DNA of 64,000 nt from Streptosporangium subroseum (GTDB lineage Bacteria > Actinomycetota > Actinomycetes > Streptosporangiales > Streptosporangiaceae): positions 1-64,000 of the forward strand of contig NZ_FZOD01000002.1 of the NCBI RefSeq assembly GCF_900188345.1, written 5' to 3'. The position numbers and the translations under genes were made by a program. Shown here piece after piece: positions 35,797-44,562 of this stretch. The first letter of the stretch is position 1, and each line of letters starts with the position of its first letter. Under the pieces are notes generated by a model. It saw only the letters and a program-made list of their open reading frames with translations. It was not told where the DNA came from and made no database searches.

Positions 35797-36036
35797 CCTC
35801 TTGGGCTGACGCTACGTCACCACCGAAAGAGAGACAGAGCCGTTTGATTGACAGACCCGGGGGCGGCCGGGCATAGAGTGAAATGCTGCTCATCGGCTGT
35901 GGCCACGACGTATTCGAGTGGACCAGGCATCAGGATTCATCGTTCTCGACGATCGAACGGATCAGTTTCTTCTGTTGGACAGCTCAATCCGAGTCGCGCA
36001 GACTTCGCTATGGATCTCGTCGAAGGAGGCAGACCG

Positions 36037-37068
36037 ATGGAGTACCGCACCTTGGGCAGCACCGGCACGGTGGTGTCCTCGCAGTGCCTGGGCACGATGA
36101 CGTTCGGCAAGGAGAGCAGCGAGGAGGTGTCGCATGCTCAACTCGACCGGTTCGTTGAGCGCGGGGGGAACTTCATCGACACCGCCAATGTGTACTCCGG
36201 GGGATTGTCCGAGGAGATCGTTGGTCGCTGGTTGGCGGCCCGGCGGGGGCTACGGGATCAGCTCGTCATCGCGACGAAGGGACGTTTTCCGATGGGGGGT
36301 GGGCCCAATGATGCGGGCCTGACCCGCACCAACCTGTCCAGGGCGTTGGAAGCGAGTCTGCGGCGGCTTGGGGTCGAGACCGTCGACCTCTACCAGGCGC
36401 ACGCCTGGGATCCCCTGACCCCGATCGAGGAGACGCTCGGCTTCTTCGACGACGCGGTGCGCGCCGGCAAGATCCGCTACGCGGGCGTCAGCAACTTCCT
36501 TGGCTGGCAGTTGCAGAAGGCGGCGCTGCTGGCGCAGTTCCGTGGGCTCGCGCCGATCGTGACGCTGCAGCCCCAGTACAACCTGCTGGTGCGTGACATC
36601 GAGTTCGAACTGGTGGATGTGTGCCGCAACGAGAATATCGGGATCCTGCCGTGGTCGCCGCTGGCCGGTGGCTGGTTGACTGGGAAGTACACGCGTGACC
36701 ATGCGCCGACCGGCGCGACTCGGCTCGGCGAGGACCCGCAGCGTGGCATGGAGGCCTATGCCCCGCGCAACGCGCAGGAGCGCACCTGGCAGGTCATCGA
36801 CACGGTGCGGCAGGTCGCCGAGGTGCGTGGCGTGTCCATGTCACAGGTGGCGCTGGCCTGGGTCGCGGGCCGGCCCGCGATCACGTCAGTGATCCTTGGC
36901 GCACGCACGCTCGAACAGCTCGACGACAACCTCGGCGCAGCCGAGTTGCACCTGTCCGAGAAGGAGACAGACCTGCTCACCGAGGCTAGCTCGCCAATCG
37001 TGTCCGACTATCCGTACGGCACACCGGGCATCCAGCAGCGCTCGCGTGTCCTGAACCCTCCCAATTGA
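36037..37068 (+). CDS. Aldo/keto reductase
   Basis: A 343-residue NADPH-dependent oxidoreductase of the AKR superfamily with Asp and Tyr of the tetrad in IDTANVYSGG (about residue 50), Lys in VIATKGRF (about 83) and His in LYQAHAWDP (about 123). SQVALAWVAGRPAITSVILG is the usual cofactor-binding end. GAAGGAGG lies 8 nt before the ATG at 36037; the frame is open further upstream but without similarity. It reduces small aldehydes or ketones and has no operon partner. Confidence 0.9.
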   Translation: MEYRTLGSTGTVVSSQCLGTMTFGKESSEEVSHAQLDRFVERGGNFIDTANVYSGGLSEEIVGRWLAARRGLRDQLVIATKGRFPMGGGPNDAGLTRTNLSRALEASLRRLGVETVDLYQAHAWDPLTPIEETLGFFDDAVRAGKIRYAGVSNFLGWQLQKAALLAQFRGLAPIVTLQPQYNLLVRDIEFELVDVCRNENIGILPWSPLAGGWLTGKYTRDHAPTGATRLGEDPQRGMEAYAPRNAQERTWQVIDTVRQVAEVRGVSMSQVALAWVAGRPAITSVILGARTLEQLDDNLGAAELHLSEKETDLLTEASSPIVSDYPYGTPGIQQRSRVLNPPN

Positions 37069-37151
37069 TCAAGAGTCCTTCGCCGGGAGCAAGGACTTCC
37101 AGACGGAGCGAGTGTCCCGGTCGACCATGGCGACAATTACCATTACGACAA

Positions 37152-37409
37152 TCATCGGTGCAGGTCAAGCCGCACGTTGGTATTCCTGAGGACACCGCCG
37201 AGTCGGTCATGTCGGCAGACGTCAAGTCGGGTGATCTGGGCTTGGTCGGTGCCCGGGGCAGGGAGCGGTCGGAGTGGGGCGGCCTGCCGGAGGATCCGGC
37301 GAGCCCGGTGTTCGTTGTAGAACGTCTCGAACTCGCGCAGGGCATGTATGAGGTGGCGCTGGTTCTGCAACTCGACATCTCGTCCGACGGCCGCGCAGTG
37401 GTCAGCCAC
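37152..37409 (-). pseudogene. C-terminal transposase relic
   Basis: The minus strand reads HLIHALREFETFYNEHRARR, ILRQAAPLRPLPAPGTDQAQ, RLDVCRHDRLGGVL. This is the conserved C-terminal end of a common actinobacterial rve-type transposase; the catalytic core is absent. The segment lies just 3' of the aldo/keto reductase. Confidence 0.65.
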
Positions 37410-37524
37410 GCCGGCTCACGCCTGCTGACGGACCTGCCACCGGCCTCACCAAACGCTTTCACCAACGCACTGCGTGAACTTATTGCGGCGACGGCATGGT
37501 GAAGTGGCTCGAGTCGACGGTTGG

Positions 37525-38046
37525 TTAGGGCGTGGGCGTGGGCGTGGACCCCGGGGCGACGATGGTGATCCCATGGGTGGCCCACACCGCGGATACACGG
37601 TCGGGGTCCGGCATGGGGACGTCCGGGCCGGGGACTTGCAGCTGCTGGGCGGGGTCGCCCAGCTCGCGGATGAGATCCTCGAACCCGGCTGGATTACCGA
37701 TGAGCAGCAGTCGGCCCGGTCCGTCGTCGGACACCCGGAAACCGTGGGGCACGTCGCGCGGCAGGAACACCAGCGACCCCGGGCCGATCTGCCACGACTG
37801 CGACCCGCACACAAAGGAGAACCGACCATCGAGGATGTAGAACGTCTCGTCCTTGCCGCTGTGGATGTGCACCGGCGGCGCATAGCCGGCGGGCACCAAG
37901 GATTCGACAATGCTCAGCCCGCCGTGCGTCGATCCTCCGTCCAGCTTGTTGATGGCCAATGACCCCAACCACCAGAACGCGTCGCCCTGGTCCTTGTCGA
38001 GAACGAAGCCTTGCGGGGTCGTTCCGGGTTCCGAGGCAGAGCTCAC
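37525..38046 (-). CDS. Cupin-domain protein (quercetinase-like)
   Basis: A 173-residue single-cupin protein. Metal ligands fit PPVHIHSGKDETFYILDGRF (two His, one Glu) and FLPRDVPHGFRV (His). The arrangement resembles quercetin 2,3-dioxygenase-like cupins of actinobacteria. A GTG start at 38044-38046 has GGAGG 5 nt upstream. The C terminus is a short Thr-Pro repeat. No operon partner remains: upstream DNA is an amidohydrolase/IS30 relic. Confidence 0.85.
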   Translation of the reverse strand: MSSASEPGTTPQGFVLDKDQGDAFWWLGSLAINKLDGGSTHGGLSIVESLVPAGYAPPVHIHSGKDETFYILDGRFSFVCGSQSWQIGPGSLVFLPRDVPHGFRVSDDGPGRLLLIGNPAGFEDLIRELGDPAQQLQVPGPDVPMPDPDRVSAVWATHGITIVAPGSTPTPTP

Positions 38047-38343
38047 TGTGGCCTCCGATGCGTCTTGACGGGCTGGTCGGCGTCAGATATCACTCTATGT
38101 GAGCGGTTGAGAACTGCCACGCAGCCTGGGCCGGTGTTGACTATCCGCTGTTCGCGCCGGCCACGGTGGGTCCGGGGATCGGGCTGTGAGAGCATCATCC
38201 GGGGCTGGATCAACCGGCGATGCGGTCCACGGCGGGGCGACGCGTACGGCGAGCAGGTGAGGTCGGCCCGAAGGCCGCACGCCAGACGATCCGCGGTCAC
38301 CGCGATGTCGGTGCTGTAGTTCACGTAGTTTTGTGCCCGGCTG

Positions 38344-38440
38344 TCAAGCAGAGCGGGGGAACAGTCTGAGCGCGTTGTCCCGTTCCACGCCGCGCAGTTC
38401 GTCCCCGGTGAAGCCGTCGAAGCCGGTGAGGTTGGCACCT
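38344..38440 (-). pseudogene. C-terminal relic of an amidohydrolase
   Basis: About 30 codons before a TGA at 38344-38346 read FTGDELRGVERDNALRLFPR, the characteristic end of amidohydrolase-2 (TIM-barrel metal hydrolase) proteins. The rest of the gene is replaced by IS30-type sequence. Confidence 0.55.
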
Positions 38441-38789
38441 CCCGGCTGATCGTGGACGGCGCACGACCCAGCTCGCGTGCGATCTGTCGGATCGACACCT
38501 TCTCCCGCACCCGGTCGGCAATGTGAATGCGCTCGTCTTCGCGCAGGTAGTGAGAGGGCTCATCAGAAGGCGGTGCCTCCGATCCAACAGGAGGCACCGC
38601 CTTCTTGTCGCCGCCAGGCGAGTGGTGACCGTTGCGCCACTTTCTGCCCGTGCGCAGGTTGATACCGACGATTCGGCATGCCTCGCGGCTGCTGAGGCCT
38701 TGATCCATAAGGCGGAAGTATTCCTCCCGCTCATGGGTCAACCTCTTCGGCCCCTGCGGTTTCCGGTCCTTGCGGATCTCGAAGTTCAT
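38436..38789 (-). pseudogene. IS30-family transposase relic (N-terminal part)
   Basis: From an ATG at 38787-38789 the translation runs LTHEREEYFRLMDQGLSSRE, ACRIVGINLRTGRKWRNG, REDERIHIADRVREKVSIRQ, IARELGRAPSTISRE, the double helix-turn-helix of IS30 enzymes. Similarity stops at STISRE, and amidohydrolase sequence follows. The DDE domain is absent. Confidence 0.75.
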
Positions 38790-38861
38790 CGCATCCCCTG
38801 AGCTGGGGTGTTGCGACGACCTCTAGAACTTAAGATCTCCCGGAGGGCCTTTTTTGTGCCC

Positions 38862-39010
38862 GTACAGCAGTGTTGTACAGCTACGCGGGCTCACACAGAC
38901 GATCTCCTACGGACAGCAAGCGTCAAGGTCGGGGCGGCGCAGTTGGAGTGAGAACGACGAGCATTAAGGGCTGGCGCCCCAGCCCCGGTCACGTCCAGCG
39001 GAGTGGTGTA
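38862..39010 (+). repeat. Dispersed repeat I, divergent pieces
   Basis: Bases 38870-38930 contain GTACAGCAGTGTTGTACAGC and CTCCTACGGACAGCAAGCG, a distant version of the repeat I body and tRNA-like end. Bases 38987-39010 are identical (24 nt, beginning GGTCACGTCCAGCGG) to 44293-44316, which leads into copy D. The rest of 38790-39107 shows no gene. Confidence 0.5.
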
Positions 39011-39107
39011 TGAGTTGATCTCCCTGCGATCCTATTGCTGCAGTTTAAGCCGTAAGTGTCTGCAGGAGGGGGTCCTGCGGTGTGTCGCCGACGCGTTCGG
39101 ATTTGCG

Positions 39108-39869
39108 TCAGATGCCGGGGCTGATGGCCGGTGGGGTCCGGATGACCCGGGCTACGTCAGCGGGCGCGCTGTAGTTCAGGGTGTGCCCGGCGCCGGGCAC
39201 TTCCACGAGCTTTCCCTGGGGAAGCAGGCTGGCGACCCGCCACGCCCACGCCTGGGGCACGATGAAGTCGTGTGCTCCGCGCATCACCACGGCGGGAGTG
39301 CGCACGTGCTGGAGTTTGTCCTCGATTGGGTCGGCGAGGGCGGCGGCGAGTGTGGCGAAGTAGCGGCGCGGGCCGCAGACGAGGTAGTCGCGTGCCAGCA
39401 CCGGTATGAGGCTGGGATGCTCGAATCTCATGTTCGCCGCCAGCCGGATCCCCTGCCGCCACGCGGAACGTGCGTCCGCGTCCATGGTGGGGCCGATGAG
39501 GACTACCGGCCCCAGCAACTCAGGGGCGTGTGTCGCCAGATCGACGACAACCTGGCAGCCGACGGAGTTGGCCACCAGCGGTGCGCCGCCGCGCCCGGTG
39601 GCGCGCAGCCATCCGGCCAGTGCCAGGGACAGGCCACGGATGTTCAGCGGCTCGCGTGGGCCGGGCGTCCGGCCGAATCCCGGTAGGTCGACGGCGACCA
39701 CCCGCGATGCGGGGACGAGGTGCCGGGCCAGGGGGAGGAAGTAGCGGTGCGAGCAGCCAAGGCCGTGAACGCACACCACCTCGGGCGCGGACGGGGGCCC
39801 CAGCACGGCGGCGTGCATGCGCGTCCCCGCGGCAGCGGTGATCTCTCGTCCGGTCCAGCCGGTCAACAC
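39108..39869 (-). CDS. Alpha/beta hydrolase
   Basis: A 253-residue alpha/beta-hydrolase-fold protein: oxyanion-hole VCVHGLGCSHRYF, nucleophile elbow VANSVGCQVV (Ser), acid MRGAHDFIVP (Asp) and GAGHTLNYSAP (His). It is probably an esterase or lactonase. The GTG start at 39867-39869 overlaps the preceding short-chain-dehydrogenase relic by 7 nt, evidence that the two once formed a coupled operon. Confidence 0.85.
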   Translation of the reverse strand: MLTGWTGREITAAAGTRMHAAVLGPPSAPEVVCVHGLGCSHRYFLPLARHLVPASRVVAVDLPGFGRTPGPREPLNIRGLSLALAGWLRATGRGGAPLVANSVGCQVVVDLATHAPELLGPVVLIGPTMDADARSAWRQGIRLAANMRFEHPSLIPVLARDYLVCGPRRYFATLAAALADPIEDKLQHVRTPAVVMRGAHDFIVPQAWAWRVASLLPQGKLVEVPGAGHTLNYSAPADVARVIRTPPAISPGI

Positions 39870-40141
39870 AGCAGGCGCCGCGCGCCCATGACGACACCGA
39901 CCAGGGCCGCCATCGCGGCGATCCAGCGCACGGTGGTCTTGCGCCCGCCGTCCCACGAACCCGGCCCAGGCGCCGGCTCGTACAGGTTGCCCGACGTGGC
40001 GGGCGCCCGCTCCTTCCGGGACAGATGGGTGTGGTCAACCTGGGTAGCCATCATCCGTTCGGTGCGACCGGGAAACATCTTGGACTGCCGTACCAGGGCA
40101 CGTCCCGCGGGGCCGACGACGACCTTGTCTTTCACCCTCAT
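39863..40141 (-). pseudogene. C-terminal relic of a short-chain dehydrogenase
   Basis: The translation reads KVVVGPAGRALVRQSKMFPG, ERMMATQ and GNLYEPAPGPGSWDGGRK, then a hydrophobic helix, as at the C terminus of actinobacterial short-chain dehydrogenases that pair with alpha/beta hydrolases. The Rossmann domain is absent: upstream DNA is unrelated. It may still be translated from the ATG at 40141 and support expression of the hydrolase. Confidence 0.5.
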
Positions 40142-40450
40142 GCCGATGGCTCCCCGAAATAGAAGGTCAACAGACCTGCCACGGCCCGTTCTCCTTCCCT
40201 CCCCCGGAGGTTTGCACCGAAACAGGACCGCCCCGACCGGGGTGCCCGATGCCCGCGCTGCCAGAGGACGTCTGAAAACCAGGCCGGGGTTCCCCTGAAT
40301 GCGGACTGGTGGTGAACCAAATCCCGGGGACATCGAGCGTGGCTCGATGGTTGATCATGTGGAGCTTTCTGAAGCTGGAGGAGATTTTGTGGTGAGACCT
40401 CTTCTACCGGAAGCTCCACACTGTTTCGCAGGCGGTCATGTTCAGTGGGG

Positions 40451-40590
40451 TGCTGTACAGCAGCCGATACAGCAACACCGCCTTACACGATCACACGCCA
40501 CCGACCCGCAACCACCATCTGAGCAGGATGAAACGCTGTTGACCAGGCATCTGCCCTTGCCTACGGATCAGAAGCTCAAATCCCTGCCCA
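40451..40590 (+). repeat. Dispersed repeat I, copy C, with tRNA-Arg-like end
   Basis: The best-preserved copy: TGCTGTACAGCAGCCGATAC, CAACACCGCC, ACGATCACACGCC, CATCTGAGCAGG, then GGCATCTGCCCTTGC and CTACGGATCAGAAG. The last 14 bases are identical to the anticodon-loop region of actinobacterial tRNA-Arg(ACG). Confidence 0.8.
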
Positions 40591-40603
40591 CCACGTTGTC
40601 CGA

Positions 40604-41452
40604 TCAGCGGGCATCCCAGGTTCTGGATTTCAGGTCGAAGGCCAGTTGCAGGGAGATGTCCTCAGATAGAGGTGAGCCGAGCCGCCACCGCGTGGGAGTG
40701 AAACCCATGGTCATCCGCCGCCAGGGATCTCTGTCCAGGATGGTCCCGACCCAGTATGTGCTCTCCCGGAGCATGTTCTCTGCGATGGAGAACTGGGGTT
40801 CGGCAACCATGACCGACTCCGTGTCATCGTCGAGAAGCGCGGATCCTCCGAACAGCGCGATCAAGCGGGTAAAGATCCGAGTGGGCATGGTCGGGTCAAC
40901 GCTCTCCACGTGGAGATAGCAGTCATCGTGGCCTGAATAGAACACGCGTGACCGCGGGAATTCGCGCAAGAGGCAAGAGCCTTGGCTCCAGAGGCGGGAG
41001 GCGAGTGCGACTTCGTCCGCCACGTCATCGGAAAGCGGACCCTCCACGTCCAGGACATCGGCACCATAGTGGCTCCAGCTGCCATCAAAGAACCGGTTGA
41101 GATCACTCCAGTCCATCGTGAGCAGGTCGCTGGGCGCTGATCCGTGGGCTTGCGCCCAGGTGATGTCCTGGGCAGTGGCCTGGATCCCTTGTTGCCGAGC
41201 GATCTCGCGTGGTCGAAGGGGATCGCCGTCAGGGTCGAGCCAGGAGTATTGATCGATGTTCAGGACCACAGCGGTGCTCTGTGTTGTCGGGGTGAGCACG
41301 TCGATGAGGTCGCAGGTCCGCGCCGCGGTTCCGTTGACGATATGGACGCCGTGGGAGGCGCTGACGTTGATCGTCAGTGGAAAGCCGGGGCCGTCGAGAC
41401 CGAGTCGGTTGGTTCCGAAGGCGTTCCAGCCGTCGACACGGACGTCCTTCAT
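40604..41452 (-). CDS. Unknown 282-residue protein, second gene of a two-gene operon
   Basis: I do not recognise the family. The protein is soluble, acidic and aromatic-rich (FFDGSWSHYGADVLDVEGPL, SRVFYSGHDDCYLHVES, STYWVGTILDRDPWRRM). Its ATG overlaps the stop of the 124-residue partner (ATGA, 41449-41452). Paired small cytoplasmic proteins of this type in actinomycetes are sometimes immunity-like, but no toxin is adjacent here. Confidence 0.65.
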   Translation of the reverse strand: MKDVRVDGWNAFGTNRLGLDGPGFPLTINVSASHGVHIVNGTAARTCDLIDVLTPTTQSTAVVLNIDQYSWLDPDGDPLRPREIARQQGIQATAQDITWAQAHGSAPSDLLTMDWSDLNRFFDGSWSHYGADVLDVEGPLSDDVADEVALASRLWSQGSCLLREFPRSRVFYSGHDDCYLHVESVDPTMPTRIFTRLIALFGGSALLDDDTESVMVAEPQFSIAENMLRESTYWVGTILDRDPWRRMTMGFTPTRWRLGSPLSEDISLQLAFDLKSRTWDAR

Positions 41453-41823
41453 GAGCCGCTGTCATCGTGCCGGGTTGCTGCCGACTCGATGATCAGTTGC
41501 TCGGGGCGCGGAAGGGCCGCTGGTTCGTCTTCGACGGAGTAAACCTCAAAGCACGACAGGTAGCCGTCCTCGACGAAAAGGAGCGCTCCGGAACCCTCAT
41601 CGCGAAGATGCGCTGAGATGAGCACGCCGTTCTGCACAGGTGCGCTGGCGGCCCGCGGAGCCGACTCGACGCGGAGATCTATCGTGGCGCATCCGCACGT
41701 GCAGCGGCCGGTGACAACGGCGGTCGGAACCTGGGCGCGTAGTTCCTCACTTCCGGGGAAGTCCTGCGCCAGCATGGCCAGCACCACGGCCTGTTCCTCA
41801 GACGTCATACGGCGATCGGTCAT
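41449..41823 (-). CDS. Unknown 124-residue protein with a CTCGC cysteine cluster
   Basis: The start is the ATG at 41821-41823. The protein has an N-terminal helix (TSEEQAVVLAMLAQDFPGSE) and a central cysteine cluster VTGRCTCGCATIDLRV that could bind metal, followed by beta strands (LLFVEDGYLSCFEVYSVED). It resembles a widespread uncharacterised actinobacterial family. It is the first gene of the pair with 40604-41452. Confidence 0.68.
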   Translation of the reverse strand: MTDRRMTSEEQAVVLAMLAQDFPGSEELRAQVPTAVVTGRCTCGCATIDLRVESAPRAASAPVQNGVLISAHLRDEGSGALLFVEDGYLSCFEVYSVEDEPAALPRPEQLIIESAATRHDDSGS

Positions 41824-41947
41824 GGTCACGTGATCTACGGTACGCGAGCGGAGTCCGCGAAAAATCGGCAGAACCGCCGCCACGGAATCTCCGGTGGAGA
41901 TCGGTGGGCGAAAAAGCCTGATCTTGCTAACGCGGTTGCTAACGACG

Positions 41948-43458
41948 CCAATGCCGTTTAGATACGGGTTTGGGCTGGTAGCTTCCCCTGATGGCGGAGT
42001 GGATCAAGACCGGTGGGCCGTCCCGATTGACGGATCTGGTGGCACTGGGTGCGCTGACGTCGTTGCTGCCGCGGGCGGTCCTGGACGGGGCAATCGAAAA
42101 GTACGAGCGCCGTGAGCAGCGGGTGCGGAAGCTCCCTGCGCACGTGGTGGTCTATCTCCTGATCGCGCTGTGCCTGTTTCCCGACGATGACTACGAGGAG
42201 GTCGCCGAGAAGCTGACCGGGATGCTCGCGTTGATGCCGGGCTCGCGGTGGGAGCCGCCGACGCGAGGTGCGGTGACGCAAGCCCGGCAGCGGCTGGGCG
42301 CCGAGCCGGTCAAGGAAGTGTTCGAGTGTGTGGCCCGCCCAGCCGCCTCCCCGACGACGGAGGGTGCCTGGCTGGGGCGATGGCGGCTGATGGCGATCGA
42401 CGGATTCGTGCTCGACCTGCCCGACACTCCGGCGAACCTCGAGGAGTTCCCCAAGGACAGCGCGGGCGGCTACGAGACGGTATTTGCGCAGGCCCGGGTC
42501 GTGGCCATCAGCGAGTGCGCCAGTCACGCGATTGTCGCGGCGGATGTGTCGGGCTGCTGGGACGGTGAGCAAACCCTGGCCTACTCCTTATATGAGCGGC
42601 TGGAGGAGGACATGTTGCTGCTCGCCGATCGCGATTTCTACAGCTTCTACGCCTGGGGCCAGGCCCGCCGTACCGGCGCCCAACTGCTGTGGCGAGTGCA
42701 GGCCGGGCTGCGCCCGTACTGGCTGCGGGATCTGGACGACGGGTCCTGGCTCGCGGTCATCACCAACCCTGTGGTCGGCCTGCACAGGTCGCAGAAGGAT
42801 CGACTGCGTGAAGACGCCCGCCAGGGCCGCTCCCTCGATCCCGACCGGGCGGTGATCGTCCGCGTGGTCGACTACACCGTGCCCGACCGCAAAGGCGACC
42901 ACATCAGGCTGATCACCACCATCCTCGACCCGGCCGAGGTCACCGCCGGGCGCCTGGCTTCCTGCTACCACCAGCGCTGGGAAGCCGAAACCGGGTTCGA
43001 CCAGTTAAAGACTCATCTGCGCGGGCCGGGCCGGATCCTGCGCTCCCGCACTCCCGACCTGGCGCGCCAGGAGATCTGGGCCTACCTCCTCACCCACTGG
43101 GCCCTGGCCACTCTGATCTGCGTTGCGGCCACCACCGAGGGGGTCGACCCCGACCGGATCAAATTCCTGGCCACCCTGCGCATCGTGCGCCGCTCGGTCA
43201 CTGACCGGGCGGCCTTTCCCCCCTGAGCCCCACGACGGCCTTTGGACCCGCACCGTCCACCAGGTCGGCCGACCTCGCAACCGCAACCCCGCCCGCCGGC
43301 ACCGCAGCTATCCCCGAGCCGTCAAGCGCGCCCGACGCAGCAGCTACAGAGAACGCCGCCCCTCCGACAAGGGCATCCGGCACGCGGGACCGCCCACCGT
43401 CGCGTTACTGCCGCGGCAACCTCGAATCAGAGCATGATCGTTAAATAAACGGCATTGG
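41948..43458 (+). mobile_element. Complete IS4-type element with 10-bp target duplication
   Basis: A 1511-bp element bounded by perfect 13-bp inverted repeats, CCAATGCCGTTTA (41948-41960) and TAAACGGCATTGG (43446-43458). It is flanked by an exact 10-bp direct repeat GCTAACGACG (41938-41947 and 43459-43468). The intact duplication indicates a recent insertion. It carries one transposase gene with a 3' frameshift. Confidence 0.93.
41991..43226 (+). CDS. IS4-family transposase, C terminus in the +1 frame
   Basis: A 411-residue DDE transposase: an N-terminal domain (LTSLLPRAVLDGAIEKYERR), MAIDGFVLDLPDTPAN (first Asp), MLLLADRDFYSFYAWGQA (second Asp) and YHQRWEAETGFDQLKTHLRG (Y-R-E signature of IS4). 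The frame stops at a TGA after a C6 run (43218-43223). The +1 frame continues for about 70 codons with the conserved basic C terminus (RRHRSYPRAVKRARRSSYRE). A +1 slip at CCC-TGA would join them; otherwise it is a homopolymer indel. Confidence 0.85.
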   Translation: MAEWIKTGGPSRLTDLVALGALTSLLPRAVLDGAIEKYERREQRVRKLPAHVVVYLLIALCLFPDDDYEEVAEKLTGMLALMPGSRWEPPTRGAVTQARQRLGAEPVKEVFECVARPAASPTTEGAWLGRWRLMAIDGFVLDLPDTPANLEEFPKDSAGGYETVFAQARVVAISECASHAIVAADVSGCWDGEQTLAYSLYERLEEDMLLLADRDFYSFYAWGQARRTGAQLLWRVQAGLRPYWLRDLDDGSWLAVITNPVVGLHRSQKDRLREDARQGRSLDPDRAVIVRVVDYTVPDRKGDHIRLITTILDPAEVTAGRLASCYHQRWEAETGFDQLKTHLRGPGRILRSRTPDLARQEIWAYLLTHWALATLICVAATTEGVDPDRIKFLATLRIVRRSVTDRAAFPP

Positions 43459-43654
43459 GCTAACGACGCCCCTGGACATCGGTGGACGTCCCTGGAAGAC
43501 GATCAAGTGGAGAGGGGCTTTGAACAGGCGTTTGTGACACTCGTAGACGTCGATGGACGAGCTCGGCCTTACTACGGATCAGATGTTCGGTGCGGAGTTG
43601 CCACCTGGCCCTAAGCAGCACGAAGAGCATTGGCCCCGAAGGACAGAGTTTCTT

Positions 43655-44236
43655 TCAGCGATCGACGTACATGGCAAAGGGGCTCGGAGGAGGGTCGTAG
43701 GTGACCCGCACACGCAGCTCCCAATGGCTGGGCTTGTCTGTGTTCTCCCTGGCTGGTCGACCGCACGGGCAAGTCCATGGATCGGTGTCGTCAATGTCTT
43801 CGATCGGTGGCCAGAATCGGAACCACACCTCCCGCGTCTGAGGCTCCTCTCGCCCTGCTGGCCAGTGCTCGATATGGAAGCGGTAAGGCTGGTTGGCGTG
43901 AATCAGAAGCGGCAGGCTGATCGGCGTGCGGGATGTGCCGTTCCAGCCTGCGGCCTGCACTCGATATGCGCGTGGCACGGTGATCGTAGCGAATAGGCTC
44001 GGCGACCCACCGATCGCGCTGTCTTCAAGAGTGGCTGCGACCTTCCCAGGATGTGGAGGCGCCAGCCTGTCGTGCCGATCCTCGCGCTCATCGTGACGTC
44101 GTTCGGCCTCAATCCCGGAGAGTCTTGCAGCCTCATCAGCCGACCTGCGCGCCGCTCTGGCGGATACTGCGGCGAAATACCCCGCTCCCACAGCGACGAC
44201 AAAGGCGGCCAAAGCGATCCAGTCCCCAGCGTCCAT
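43655..44236 (-). CDS. Unknown membrane-anchored protein
   Basis: A 193-residue protein with an N-terminal membrane helix (DWIALAAFVVAVGAGYFAAV), a charged coiled region (ARRSADEAARLSGIEAERRH), and a beta-rich C-terminal domain (SLFATITVPRAYRVQAAGWN, PYRFHIEHWPAGREEP) holding a CPCGRP motif. I do not recognise the family. The ribosome binding site is weak. Confidence 0.6.
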   Translation of the reverse strand: MDAGDWIALAAFVVAVGAGYFAAVSARAARRSADEAARLSGIEAERRHDEREDRHDRLAPPHPGKVAATLEDSAIGGSPSLFATITVPRAYRVQAAGWNGTSRTPISLPLLIHANQPYRFHIEHWPAGREEPQTREVWFRFWPPIEDIDDTDPWTCPCGRPARENTDKPSHWELRVRVTYDPPPSPFAMYVDR

Positions 44237-44292
44237 AGCCGATTACCGTAGCTGTGGAAGGACCATGAGGGTGGAGTAGCGGAGAAGTTCTT

Positions 44293-44414
44293 GGTCACGT
44301 CCAGCGGAGTGGTGTACAGCAACACCGCCTTACACGATCACACTCCGTCGGACCGCATTCACCGTCCGATTAGGACGAGGAGCCGCCAATAAGGCTGTGC
44401 CCTTGCAATGAAGG
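44293..44414 (+). repeat. Dispersed repeat I, copy D
   Basis: GGTGTACAGCAACACCGCC and TTACACGATCACAC match copy C closely; the remainder is diverged but keeps GTGCCCTTGC before the lost tRNA-like end. The left 24 bp are shared exactly with 38987-39010. No gene is seen in 44237-44562. Confidence 0.7.
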
Positions 44415-44562
44415 GAACAGCGTTGGATGACTCCCCCTCTGCGGAACATGTACGGAATGATCAAGAACAAGATGATCGGCAACTGTGTCGTTTCGGCAGG
44501 TCACGGTAGCCATGCAGGGCGAGAGGCGATCGCACTTCTAAAGCGGTGCCTTTCGGAATCGG

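Noticed and set aside
38835..38856. Possible terminator before a T6 run
   Set aside because: The only stem upstream of the T run (TCCCGGA) is too short and the adjacent genes are relics.
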